Translations under genes and position numbers: made by a program
Notes under the pieces: model-generated
Told to the model about the DNA's origin: nothing
Database searches by the model: none
Seen by the model: the letters and a program-made list of their open reading frames with translations, nothing else
Shown: piece after piece, positions 11,069 to 23,017 of the stretch
How positions within the stretch are numbered: the stretch's first letter is position 1
Layout: every line of letters starts with the position of its first letter
Assembly: GCF_014066305.1 (NCBI RefSeq)
Contig: NW_023501040.1
Location: 62,001 to 126,000 of the forward strand
From: Letharia columbiana
Lineage: Eukaryota > Ascomycota > Lecanoromycetes > Lecanorales > Parmeliaceae
Direction: 5' to 3'
DNA: 64,000 nucleotides

Positions 11069-11798
11069 ATGGCAGCAGGAGTACGTGTATCTCCCATCAT
11101 CACCCCGCCCGGCTCAGGCTTGCGTTAGACCCTACTGACGCCCATCCCAGCGCTCCGCCGCCCTGAAACTCGACTGGACCAAAATCTCCACCTCTCTCGG
11201 TCTCAAAGGCCAAACGGCAACCGCACTCCAAGCCTTCAAAAAGCGCAACGACGACGCGCGCCGCAAAGTCAACCTGCTGAGCTCGCAGCCCCAGTCCGTC
11301 GACTTCCAACACTACCGCGACACCCTGAACAACACGGCCGTGGTCGACGAGATCGAAGGCCACGTCAAGGCGTTCAAGCCGGCTACGTACGATGTGGGAC
11401 GGCAGATCAAGGCCATCGAGGCGTTTGAGGTGCAGGCTGTGAAGAGCGCGGAGGAGACGAAGGGGAAGGTGGATGGGGAATTGAGGGACTTGGAGGCGAC
11501 GTTGAAGAATATCGAAACCGCGAGACCGTTTGAGGATTTGACTGTTGTGAGTATCGAGATGTCGGTCGTCGGACTCCCTGCGGCGATGCTGATGCTTGTG
11601 TGCGCTTTTAGGACGAAGTTGCGGCGGCACGCCCCGATATCGACACTCGAACAGAACAGCTTGTGTCGAAGGGGCGTTGGCACGTCCCCGGCTACAAGGT
11701 AGGTGATCTTGGAGCTCTTGACTGGCCTCGTCGATGGAATATCAGCATCGTGCTAACGGATACTCCAGGAGAAATTTGGGGATCTCTCGGTGCTATAG
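11069..11798 (+). CDS. ATP7: mitochondrial F1Fo ATP synthase subunit d (peripheral stalk)
   Basis: Four exons, 11069-11080, 11151-11546, 11612-11698 and 11769-11798, encode 174 residues, the same length as the yeast protein as I recall it. The text [21 protein letters not shown] at the start and [15 protein letters not shown] near the end are characteristic of fungal subunit d, with a long helical middle ([19 protein letters not shown]). It forms part of the peripheral stalk that holds F1 to Fo on the matrix side. The first coding exon is only 12 nt. There is no obvious cleavable presequence, in keeping with a basic N terminus of the KLDW type. Confidence 0.95.
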
Positions 11799-12729
11799 AG
11801 CAGAGTGTACACTTGCGTTTATCCCTTGCATTGCGGTCTAGAAATACTACATTGTATACATGCCAGACCCTAGATGCCTGTTAACCGTGCCTACCCATTC
11901 ACTGTTTTCCGTGCCTGTTAAGTGACTCGACGCAGTGCAATGGGAGCTAACCCTGGCGCTTGCACCATGGTCCACAGTTCCGAAGTTGGACAAGCAGATA
12001 CTATATCGAAAATATACCCGCACCGACGGAAGCAGGAACCCAACTTGCCACAGCCACAACCAAAATGAAAGTGACCCTGGCCCGCACAGAGATTGGCCTT
12101 TTGTAAGGCCAGAAAGGCACGGTACTTGTAGCCAAGAATGGGCAATAATGTTCGTGTATCTGTGAAACTGCGGACCAGCATGAGATTAAGGGAAAGCATT
12201 AGAGGCTAGCTGCTAGGAGGGTTGCCTAACAATGAGTAAAGAGAGAAGGGACGTTGCAAAAAGGGCAATGGGCAAGAACGTAAGCTGCCAATTCACCACC
12301 GAGCTTCTAGAACACCCGTTATGATTGCCTCATCCAGCAGGCAAGAGACTCCAGAAGGTGCCGAGACTTTGGACGATGATTCGTCTGTTAAATTTGGGAA
12401 GACGACGTGGTTTACTTCGAAGACTTATTCAGTAGATGGGACGAAGGCTTCCTGCTCGCCCGGCACAAGGTGGGTAGCCAGATGATACATTCGTCGCAGT
12501 TTGGGGCATATGCACGTTGCTAAGAGGCGAGGCAGGAGTCACTGTCCTGTTGTTCAACTGGGATCAAGGGTTTGTTAATATCAGCCAGGTACGATTACAT
12601 GGGCCTGATAGAGCCGCAATGAGTTCGAATTTGCTGACGCATCAGCCTATGATCCGACTCTCTGATGGGCGACGTCTCATGCTCTGTGCAGTATACTGTA
12701 GATACACCCCTTGCAAGTGCAAATCTTGA
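11799..12729. other. intergenic between convergent genes, nothing recognised
   Basis: 931 bases between the ATP7 stop (plus strand) and the stop of the leftward coiled-coil gene. No gene-like frame or repeat was recognised. Confidence 0.4.
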
Positions 12730-14376
12730 TCACCAAGGCGTCGTCGGGGTACTGGAAGGAGGGGTCAGCACCCCCGTAGAAGAGGTCGTGGTATCTGTGT
12801 CAGCATTGGCATTGGCGTCAGTGTTGGCCTCTTGTGATGGGGTGTAGTTGGCGATTGGCCGGATAGAGGAGCTGAAGAAGCTGATTCGGTGAAGGATGTC
12901 CTGAGCGTCGCTGAGCTCTTTCTTCAGACGAGCTTGCTCTGAAGTAAGCTTTTCGGCATTCCTGGACAACATCGCTCTGTCGTCCTCCGCCTCCTCGAGG
13001 CTGTCACTCGCGTCTTTGAGCTCCTGTTCTAGACGATCATTTTCCGTGCCGAGTCTGTGGATCTCATTAGACATCGCAGTCTTGCTGTCCTCCAACTCTG
13101 CCAGCGACTCCATTACTCTTGCTTGCTCGACAGCGAGCCTGTCATTATCTCTCGCTAATGCTGCCTTGTCTTCTTCCACTTCAGCTAGCTCCTCCGTGAG
13201 CTTCTCAGCTCTGCCTTGAAAGCTCTCGTCATATATCTTATCATCCTAGAGAGTGTCAGCTATCAGTGGTCGTGCACCAAGAAGAACGTGGGGGTCATAG
13301 AGGAAGCAATCCTTGCACGTACAGTATCATGAGCATACTTTTGGTCTAACAGCGCTTGTCTCAGGATACTCACCTCGTCTTTGAGCTTGCGGATGCTCTG
13401 CGCCACCGTGTCAGAGATCCTAATTTATTAGAAACTCGGAGACAGAGAGCCTACATTTCGAAGTTTGCTCTTTAAATGCCTAGATTTCTTCTCCAATCCG
13501 GCATTCTCGGCCTCTAAGTCGGCTATCTCGGTCTGCAGCCCAAGATTCTCTTGCTGTAATTCGGGATCTGGCGACTGGATACTGGATAGCTGCTGAGTCA
13601 GACCATGTACATCAGCCTCGAGACCAATGTTTTCCTGGATCCAGAACTCCTGGTCCCGATTCAGTCTTCTGATGGTCGCTTCATTCTGAACAGCCTGCTC
13701 TTGCAAACGTCGAATTTGAGTCTGAAGGTCAGTGGTGATCTGTAGACTTTGGTCAGCCACGATGGTGACAATAGGGAAGGGGAATATCACAGCGTACTTT
13801 TGCGTGCGTGTTCTTCGCCGCCGTAAGCTCCATGGAAGGCAGCGCCCCCATGAGGTACGCGCCAATTTCCATGACTCTCAGCGACTCTGGGATGGCTACG
13901 ACATCGGTTGGACAGGCAGCCAGATCAAGTAGAATAAGTTTTGTGATCGAGTCCGTGATGGTGCCAGGCGAAAACGAACCCTCGAGCAAAGACTTGAGCG
14001 CTACCCAAAACTCCAAGTCCTCGAACAGTTCGAGGGCGGACATTCGAGCAGCATCAGACGTGGATTTTGAAGGATGGGACTCAACCTTTTGTTGAATTTT
14101 GTCCACGAGGAAAGCGGTAACACTGTCAGCGGCTTCTGCGTTTCCGAGAGACTTGATACTCTTGTAGATCTCTAAGAGACTTCGAAAGTTGTCGAAGGAG
14201 AGGACGTGGCTGGGACTTGTGCAGCGCGACTTTATCTCCTGTACCTTGCTATTGATGAAATTGTTGATGGATAGGCTTGCCGCTCTCGCTACAGTCGGAT
14301 CACTCCAGACCACCATCAGCCTCTCCAGCTCCGTTAATGCGTGAGGGAGGAAAAGGTCTGATTGAGCTTCCGACAT
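12730..14376 (-). CDS. unknown protein: helical N-terminal repeats plus long coiled coil
   Basis: Four exons: 14376-13798, 13739-13455, 13397-13374 (24 nt) and 13245-12730, encoding about 467 residues. I do not recognise the family. Residues 1-193 hold about three helical units of ~35 residues (near 16-48, 64-98 and 117-152) with a shared LxxLxxxW/I...SI..F pattern. Residues ~194-410 form a nearly unbroken heptad coiled coil rich in Glu, Gln, Leu and Lys (e.g. LQQENLGLQTEIADLEAE). The tail is Thr/Ser/Pro/Asn-rich. A decayed relative lies immediately upstream on the same strand (14974-16803). The gene at 17991 seems to share the N-terminal repeat. A structural or scaffold role is only a guess. 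Confidence 0.7.
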
Positions 14377-14973
14377 GGTTGCTGTTACTCTAGTTGTGAA
14401 AGCAAGTGAGCTCTTCTTCCTAGATTGTCATGTATTGTGGTGGTGTACTGAAGTATACACGTAGACAAAGTATCAGGATTGAGGTGAAATGACGCGTCTG
14501 ACACAGTTTTCAACGATGACGTGATGACAGCAATGGATCACAGGGCTTTTCTTCGCGCCCTGAAGCTTGATGCTGTTTGTCTCTATGCTGAAGTGTCCAG
14601 TTTGAAGATGAGAATTGGCAAGAAAAAAACCAATTGTTTACGTCTCTCATGCTGCCGTTGTTGGGGTCACTTTACCGAGCGAGTTCAATATACACGCCTC
14701 TACTCTGACCAAGTCTCACAGGCTTTCTAAGACATCAAACCCTCCAGGTAAGTCGGTACCCTTTCCAATTGGAGGTGCATCTTGAATTTTCTTGAAGTTT
14801 GATGGGGCAAGGTCATCCAAATAGAACCCTTGTCCGTCAGGAGAAGACCTAAGACTCTATCTACTAATGTGTAGGCCTTCGATCCTATATCGCTGACTGC
14901 AAGCCTCGATCTTAGCCGTCGCATGCATTATCCGCTCAATGCAAGACCTCATCGACCCTTCCCCTTACCGTCT
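14377..14973. other. intergenic, nothing recognised
   Basis: 597 bases between the coiled-coil gene and its decayed relative. It should include the promoter of the intact gene. No feature was recognised. Confidence 0.35.
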
Positions 14974-16803
14974 TCAGATAAGGAGGTAAGATTCGGCTGC
15001 CATGTAGACATCACAGGACTTGTTCGTGAATTGCACCAAACCATTGCTGAAGGTAGGGGTCGCCTCTCCGACAGAGGATGAAGACCTATCATTCTCATCC
15101 GCCGGATCCTTCGGCCATATACTACCCACCATTCTAGCCCCTGGAGTATTCCTCAAACACACAGGCACATACGTCGAAGACGCGGATGAGTCGTTCTTCT
15201 GCTCCTTCGCCTTGACAGCACCCTCGTCTGAGCGCTCAAAGAACCATGGTAATGGTGGATTTGGCTTCGGTCCGTCAATAAAGGTCTTCGCCTCCCGGAG
15301 CTCCTTGGTTAGGGCTTCTTTCTCCTCCTTGAGCTCGTTTATCTTGACAGCCTTCGTGAATTGAGACAAACGTTCTTCGACCAGTTCATTGTACATATCT
15401 ATGGCGTAAGCTTTACGGCCCGTATGCTTCAGTCACCTGCCGAAGCTATCCCTTCACCTACACATCCATCAGCAGTTTACAATATTGGAGGACTATTGAA
15501 TCTAAGCCTACCTTGACATAGTCCTCCTTCGAATCTCTGATTGCTGTTCTTGAACTAGCTTCCCTTGTCCTCAAGGTGACGATCATGGCTTCTTGATTGC
15601 GTGGAACTTCCTCGAGGCCCTCAATGTGCAGAATCTAGTCACGATTCTCCGCTCCAAGCTCTTGAATGTACTGGGCCTTTCTATCAGCATATGAGGTGGA
15701 TCAAGTTCTCGGCGGCAGGCTTGCATGAGCGGAGTCCTCCTTCGCTTGCTTGAGCTCATGCTCCCCAGCCGTCAGCCGAGACAACAGGCTCGTGATATGG
15801 GCGTCCAATGTACGCCGGTCTAGACTCGGCGGCGGATGATGAGAATAATCTTGATCGTGTTCATGAACCCATGCTACTGTGTTGAGATCCTGTTGATTAA
15901 ACTCGAGGTTGCCCGTCTCCGTGTTGCCGACCGCACCTCCTGAATCACCATGCCAAAACCAATGTGCTGTTTATTGGAATTTTGGTAAACTTTCAGAGTC
16001 CTGTCAGCACGGTTGTTGCCTCAAAGACCGTCAGATTGAACATACATCGCCCTGCTCCCCGGGTATTGTGCTGGGCTTTTGCACGAATTGTACGATATCA
16101 TTCAACGAAGGCTCTTTCCATTGTGAGCGGCAACATAATACGATCGAATATGGTGCCCACTCACATCGGACTTCCCAGCCTGACGTATGCTCAAGATACG
16201 GAGCTTCTGCGCAACAATTTTGTCGATCCAGATGTGGAACTGGGGAGGTAGCGTGTCTCGTAGCTTCGCGGCCAGCTTCAAGACCTCATTGACTTGGCAT
16301 CGTCTGCGACTACGGGTCCCTTCTTGAACGCCTCCAACAGGGCATTCAGCCCCATGAAGACGACATAATCGAGCAAGCTGCCGGATGCTGAAGACGCTAT
16401 AGGATACTTCGTCGTCTGGAAGCCGAGCGCGGCCCATTCCTCTAACGTCTTTAGGCAACGAAGATCTGACGTTGCGTCCACAGGGTTCAGAGCGAAGAGA
16501 ACGGTGACCATCTTCTTTAAACGCATCGAGGATGCCCCAGTATTCGCCGTAATTTCGCGTTGTACAAATGTTGAGCTGGAAGATCGTGTTACGTATGCCT
16601 ACCAAGCGGCCAAGATCTTTCAAAGAAGTACCGTGGATGTCATTATCACCGAGTGCGTCCAGACCAACCAGCTTTTGCGTAATGAGGTCGGTGATGGATT
16701 CAAAATTCGTACATGAGTGACCATGGTTTTCCCAAACTGCCACCAAGCGCTCCAAGTCACGAATCTCTTCATTGAAGCTATTCTTTGAATCAGTATTGGC
16801 CAT
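14974..16803 (-). pseudogene. decayed relative of the neighbouring coiled-coil gene
   Basis: The ATG at 16801-16803 opens a frame starting MANTDSKNSFNEEIRDLERL, which resembles the start of the gene at 12730-14376 (LERL.xVW, then SI..xI..K). The similarity moves to another frame near 16515 (KKMVTVLFALNPVDATSD) and back near 16285 (VNEVLKLAAKLRDTLPPQ), which implies two compensating frameshifts. Beyond a possible intron near 16018-16160 the coiled-coil part runs in one frame (LLSRLTAGEHELKQAKED, RKAQYIQELGAENRD) but meets TAA, TGA and TAG stops, each one C-to-T step from CAA, CGA or CAG. The last open part (15396-14974) encodes ERLSQFTKAVKINELKEEKE. Alternative splicing could explain some but not all of the breaks. 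Confidence 0.6.
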
Positions 16804-17990
16804 GGTTGCGACCTCTATTCTTGGAACATCAGTGTGTACTCCCGACTGTAGAAATAATCTAGTTAAGAACAACGTGAGCGTTGAAGATAATGCTAGGTAA
16901 GAAAAGTCTCTTGGCTAGCAATTGAACCATAGATGAAGCTTACCTCAGAGCGACTCGCAATTCACAGCAGTGATATCAACCTTGCTGTAGAAGGCTTGGA
17001 GTTGTAGGAAGAACGGTGCGTAGTCGAACGCGAAGAGGTTCTTATGCACAGTGCCACCACGGACATGAAGTGAATATGGATCGTCAATACAGATCGCTGG
17101 TGACTACAGGACTGCGTGATCCCTTATCACCATGGTTGTCGGATACAGGAAGTATCTGTATCCTCCTTTCAATACAGAATTCCGGTTCATCCCCGTTAAG
17201 ATGATGGCCCTTTAAGTTGGTTCCTCTTTGCTATGAGTCATCTCTATTCTAATTTCATGTACTTATCATATCTACTTACTACATGAGAGACCGAAGCGTA
17301 TACCCGGGACACAACGCGTAGAGCATAACTCATGTTTGCTGTCAGCTGTTCTGCTTGTGAGAGGCCACGCATGAGACAACAGAATAAGAATATAGCAACA
17401 AGATGACAGCATATTCCAAGGTTATCCGTCATTTAATCTGCACGTCATGAGGGCTGAGTTTGCTGCAATAAGTCGTATATGGGAAAGCAGAGCATGTCTC
17501 TGGGCAGCGACTCCTGATCTGCTGCCGTCGCAGGACCTAAGCTTCTTGGGCCCATGACGGAGATGGATGATGGAGAAGATTCCCTTGCGAAGAGTTTTCG
17601 TCACCTACGCAGACAGAGATGTTAGCATGCCGTCAACTTTCAACATGGCCAGTCTTATAGTGGCAGATGGCTTTGAAGATGAGGTGCCAGTCCCTTGGGA
17701 TCGATCGCCGTCCGCATCCAACATATTGACTTGTGCTGCCGATCATCTTGTTTGGATACCTCACTGTAACCTCACTCTTTGAACCTTGTTTTCCATGTCT
17801 AGCGGCTTTTGCCACTTCACTTCGCATTGATTTTCACATTTCCTCTTCACCTCACCACCAATCTTGCACCCGCACCATCAACGATCATCACAACAGTGCA
17901 TACTAACGCAAGGTATGTGCCCATCTAGGTCACAATCTGCAGGCTTGATGGTACAAACCGAAACGCTGACCCGGACTGGATTCTCTAGAC
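16804..17990. other. divergent intergenic region
   Basis: 1187 bases between the decayed gene (leftward) and the gene at 17991 (rightward). A probable 5'-UTR intron of the latter runs from about 17911 to 17989 (donor GTATGT, branch CGCTGACC, acceptor CTAG), ending just before the ATG. Nothing else was recognised. Confidence 0.4.
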
Positions 17991-19635
17991 ATGGCGAAGC
18001 GTGAAGAAGATGAGAGCTTCGAGCTCCAACAAAAGAGATGGACTGAATTGATCAACTTACGCCAGGTGATGATAGATCATAAGATGGACGCTGCGGGTGT
18101 CGAGCTTGCCATCTCTAATGTATTTGATCCCAAGAAAGGGCGTATCATCGACAGCATGATTTTGGATGGCCAAAAGTTGATGGCCACGATACTCCGGCTA
18201 GAAGAGCTTCGGATCGATCCCTCGAACGTGAAGATGACTCTGGAGAAGGCTTTTGTTCCTGGCATGAATGGTGCATACGACTCAGATCTTCTCAGACTGA
18301 AGGGAATGATCGAAATGAGAGAGCAGATGGCTGCGATGGGCCTCCCAACTGGATGTGTCGAGGTCAGCATTTCGGAGGTCTTCAAGGTAAGTCGAGTCAG
18401 AAGGAGGGTAGAAGGGATTACTGACAGACTCAGCCACTGTCGGCCGCCGCAAAGACTGTCAAGTCTGAAGAAGTGTCCGAGGCTTCTGCCACCAAGCCAT
18501 TTTCACCAACGGCGGGAATCATCCAGCCCGTAGAGCTCGACGCCTCTCCAACCGCTATCTTCAACCAATCAACCGCAGAAATTGGCAAGCCGGCTGAATT
18601 AGAAGCATCTGAGACTGCTATTACCATACAGTCATCATCGAGCACAGAAGCCGGCAAGCCTGTAGAGAGTCCAGCTCGGCTCACTGAGATGAGGCCTGTG
18701 TCGAAAGACACAGAAACCGACAAGCCCGCCGAGGTACCCTCTCAACCCACTAGCATGAAGCATCCGTCGTCAGATGTAGAACACATCGCAATTATAGGGA
18801 CATCAATCGAGGCAATGGACCTGGATTCCTCTCCGGCTACCACGTCCTCCCCATTGGCAAAAGCACCTTCAGTCTCAACCAGCCCCTCTACTGTTCGCTC
18901 GGCACCTTCGGCGAAGACAGCCTCACGCCTAAATAGCCCTTCTACTCCCCGCCCGACACTTTCTGCGAAGAGGAGCGCTCCCGCGGACACTGAGATTGAG
19001 CTTGGCTCTGCACAAAATCCCATCTGCTTAGGATCTTCGCCTGCTCCCCCCAAACGCCAGAGGACAACGAACGATGTCGCATCCAGGGCTGATCCCAAAA
19101 CGAGAGAGAGCTGGAAAGTCCCAATCCAGTCCGTTGGGATCATGGGTCTACATCTCAAGCCCAGATCCGACGATGCAGATCTGAGCCTTGCCTTTGACGT
19201 TGTGACCCAGCGCGTCGTCTTCTTTAAAGGCCAACAATCTCTCACAGCGCTGTACCCGGGTCTTGAGATCGTTCCAGAGGCACTGCTTAGTGTGACACGG
19301 CCCGCGTATACTCAATCAAAGCAGCTCAGAGTGCGTTTCACGTGGCTCGACCCCGATGCAGAAGAAACCTTCTTGGACATCATGGTCGCCACTAAACAGG
19401 ACTGTCGAGTACTGATCGCTAGACTGAAAAACCTTACTTCCTTCTCGGAAATCTTGTTACCTGAGTACGTCACACTGTTTCTTTCCTGTGGAATGTTCCA
19501 AACACTAACTCTTTGCCCGATACTAGACCCCGCATGAACAGGCTCTATGAAGACGCCACCTGGGTCGTGAATGAAACCCACAATGCATTCGGTGTCAGCG
19601 TGACAAAGCTTTCTGAGAATGTGTGGCTGGACTGA
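17991..19635 (+). CDS. unknown protein with three N-terminal helical repeats and Ser/Thr/Pro-rich middle
   Basis: Three exons, 17991-18386, 18434-19464 and 19527-19635, encode 511 residues. No known family was recognised. Residues ~20-47, 63-90 and 102-132 are three similar units (LRQVMIDHKMDAAGVELAI; LRLEELRIDPSNVKMTLEK; IEMREQMAAMGLPTGCVEV), each ending in a VF or AF pair. Residues ~133-350 are low-complexity Ser, Thr, Pro and Ala with many possible phosphosites and a basic PPKRQR stretch that could be a nuclear signal. The C-terminal ~150 residues look folded (VPIQSVGIMGLHLKP, RVVFFKGQQSLTALYPGLE, WVVNETHNAFGV). It lies next to two coiled-coil genes whose N-terminal repeats look similar. 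Confidence 0.75.
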
Positions 19636-20635
19636 GGATGTTGTCTGAAATGCTGAGGAAGGAACATTGGGTGTAATATGGAGAATCACGTGCCGAGTCT
19701 CCGGACCCAGACAGGAAAGCGTCGTACGGCATACAAGGACCGCATCTCATGCAACGCTGTTGGTCACGTTAAGGATGTCAAAAAGCAAAGATCAAGTGGA
19801 TGATTGTACGTAGTCTTGCATAAGATAGGAAGGTTGTTCAAGAACTCCATACCTTCTGATGAGCGCCCATCCGGTTACCTATGCTGTAAGATGTCCGGGC
19901 CTCTCCATGATTATTCTGCGGTTGTGCTAATTATCGTGAGGCTTTTGCTAGCCCTTCGATCTGCCTAGTTGCTATCGAGATTGCCGCTGCACCAGTCTGC
20001 TAGCGTCATTAATAGCCTTTTGGTGCGGTGCGGTGGGTCGCTCAGACATTGATTGGAGTGTGGCAGTCTTGGGCGTTGATCTCCTTTGAATTCTTACATT
20101 GATGGGTATCATGTCAAGTAGATCTGGCTATGGATGTGTAGGAATTATTCAAAACAATGTTCCACGACAGAAGGCCTCATCTTTCGTGGATGTTGTCAAG
20201 ATTCAGAGGAAAAGCACGGTGAAACCTGCCACTTTTTCGCGGCAGCGCCCCTGTCGCATATGAGTGCACGGAGCGGGGAAGCATCAGGATACAAACACGG
20301 GTGAATCAGAGGACCTAGAAAAGGCAGTGAAGGCCAACGTCAGCAGAGCATATGCCTGTAACAGATCACTTAGGGGAGAAGGACCACAAGGCGAGTGAAT
20401 TTCCCAAAAAGAAATTCTTCTAATACTTAGATCATGAATATAAGTGTCGTTGAAAAGTTCCAGCCTCGCTCTTCTTTTACACCATTCTCGATTTATCATA
20501 TGCCAACCTCTAGCTTCCAGCCAAAATATACTCCATTGTCAGAGAAGCTGAAAGCTGCCAATCCGACACGAAATGTTCCTAGGTCACAAAGCAACATAGC
20601 CCCTTGAATCCCTTTTACAAATCTGCTGACATATT
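19636..20635. other. intergenic, nothing recognised
   Basis: 1000 bases with no recognisable gene or repeat. A short minus-strand frame (20284-20499) has no support. Confidence 0.35.
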
Positions 20636-21230
20636 ATGAGGGACTTGGACCTCGAGATGCCTCACATTCCATATCAAGCGCATTTCGAAGGCCATCTCGA
20701 AGACATCGAGAAGCTGCTCACTCTGAGGTGGAAATTGAAAGGTCACGAACTTGACGTTTATTGACAATCTCATCAAAGCAGAGTCAATTTTCCTACTTTC
20801 TTGCTAAACCAGTAGACCCGAGAGCATGGTCATGGAGTATGCCGAACGTGTGGTTCCTATCAGAAGCAAGATAACGTACCAGATCCACGTCTCCTATGGC
20901 TCCGAAACTGGCGCTGTATCCATGCTCGTTGATCCTGTAATCGTCCGCCGGATCGATTGCCTAACCGCATTGAATGAATCGGATGTCGATCTCCTTACCT
21001 CTGTTGAGCGCTTGAGTGGTGTTCGGATGCAGATCCCCGCCAATGCAGAGCTTGCGACAGACATTAGAAAGGCAATCGAGCACAACATTAGGCACTTGGC
21101 CGTTACGGCGAGCATTTCTTTCAGTGTTGTTGGTAGGGAAGAACCCAAGGACCTTAATGGCAGTAACAATTTGGCCGAGAAGGTAGCTCCGAAAGGGTAC
21201 ATTAGCCTGCAAGAGCATCACGACGTATAG
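20636..21230 (+). CDS. weakly supported two-exon hypothetical protein
   Basis: An ATG at 20636 opens an exon to 20727. A weak donor (GTGGAA) and an acceptor at 20811-20812 (ACCAG) would join it in frame to the open frame 20813-21230, giving 169 residues. The protein is soluble-looking and mixed alpha/beta in composition (SKITYQIHVSYGSETG, SISFSVVGREEP), with no recognised domain. The opposite strand also has a long frame across this region (20961-21569), but its composition is less protein-like. Without a homologue this is a guess between the two strands. Confidence 0.3.
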
Positions 21231-23017
21231 ACGCACCAATGCCCAAATCTTGACAAGTGGACCTAGTATATGCATTGGAATGTTGGCAATCTCGAACGCA
21301 GTATTGCTGAATTGAGCGCCAAGTTGGTTGAGTACGAGGAGGTATGGCAAAGGATGATCTCGACCCATATCAACGTCGCTTGGAACAAGACTCGTGGAGC
21401 CGCACAAGGCTATGCCTCGTGCCAGCGCAATACCTCGTCGCCACTCCACAACTTCGTTCACTGGCAATGATTCGGGCACCGAGAGCTGCTCAACGGTTGG
21501 GGCAACTCCACCGTCCGACGAGGCGAGCGACACGTTCCTAATGTCCCAGGGACGTAATTCCGACCTCATTCGCCTAAACCTTCAATTAGCAACACACACG
21601 CAACTCCTGATCCTCAAACGAGGCGTGGGCCGTTTGACGGGCAGGCTGCAGTCTTGAAGCTACCGGTAAAATGCAATCGAACTCCTTGCGGATCAAATTT
21701 AGATCCTCTCCAGAGCTTTGGCCTTCTAAACTCCTCAAATCAGAACTATTCTTCGGTGGGTGGTTGGTCTGGATTTATTTCTTCGATAGCTATAATAACG
21801 GCAGTCAGCACTAAAGCCTACAGTGACGGGTTTTGCCATAGTTGGTACGGTATATGCACCGGATTTGTTGTTATTTAGGCCTTTTGTACTTTGGTTGGGA
21901 CAATGATCGAATACGACCATTTGAAATGTGACGCTGCACAAGAACCTTGTCCTGCGCTCGCTGCCCTAGATCCATTCCCATACTCTTTTGGACAAGATCA
22001 TGCGGATTTCCCTTCGCCTCTGGTGCCTCTGAGCAGAGGATAGTGCTGACATTCTCCGTGGGTGGAGCATGCTAATATACGGCGGAAATTGATATAAAGT
22101 CCATGTTCGGTGACACAGCCTTTTGCTAATCTCCGGCAATCTCTACGGCGTCTGCGCAAAACCCAGAGCATCTTATCATCTTGCGTCATTACGCGTCAGT
22201 CCTGCCCACTGCCAAGCTTTGTAAGCGACCACGCGACCTCAGCCTCCTCGCTTAAAGCTAGCGCCCAGCCTAAAAGATCTAAAGTAAAGTACTCTAAGTA
22301 CCTTAGGGCTGTGACTTATGCGAATCTGACAACACTTTGGGTAAGAAACATCTTAAATCAACGACATCTGGATCCTTGCCACGTGGCTACTTTGCTCGAC
22401 TAGTTCGGATTCCATAGAGGCTGAGTCTGCCCCGACGGTCAAAGGCTGATTGAGTCACAGGGCGGTCTTACCCCCATGCCACTAGAGAACCTGAGCCGTA
22501 CCGCTAGAAGCTTCGGTCATGCTTCTAGAAGGTTGCAACAAGGCGCTAGAAGGTTGGACATTTTCCAACGAAGGATTAGAAAGGATCTGTACCTGCAGTA
22601 GTATGGACGAGGGTAGCTTGAGATTAGATATGCGGGACATGAAACAATCATATGTGGTATTTCACAGCTAGCTGATAGCCACGTTCACGCTGAACCAAAG
22701 AGTGCAGGCTGTGTTGGTTTGAAATCAATGTGTCAGGCCTTCAAGGCGCAAATCTCTAGTGTAACGCAGTAATGACAGTGGTTTGACAAGGTGTATCATC
22801 GCTCCCAAATGCAGGACGAGGGTGAAACAGTGGAATCAGCCGGCCTGAAAATGCAATCAAGAACGCCATCCTAAATGCTCAGTATCCTGGACCCAATGCA
22901 ATGCTCCGCTCTTGTATCCCTAAGAACTTTTCCCCGTAATCGTACATCACCCTAAGTCGCAAGCTGTCAATCCCTCATGTTTCCACCGCGAAAAAGATCA
23001 ATAATGAAATCAGGCAC
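21231..23017. other. gene-poor region with HSE-like cluster
   Basis: 1787 bases without a credible gene. Around 22503-22560 there is a cluster of GAA/TTC blocks (see separate entry). Several other short frames have no support. Confidence 0.4.
22503..22560. promoter_or_regulatory. cluster of heat-shock-element-like TTC/GAA blocks
   Basis: Within 58 bases there are CTAGAAGCTTC, GCTTCTAGAAGG and GCTAGAAGG. TTCTAGAA is the inverted nTTCnnGAAn arrangement bound by fungal Hsf1. No gene start lies nearby on either strand, so a working role is doubtful. Confidence 0.2.

Noticed and set aside
20961..21569. 202-codon minus-strand frame
   Set aside because: Lacks a recognisable domain and its composition is poorer than the opposite strand. 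Kept only as an alternative to the weak plus-strand model.
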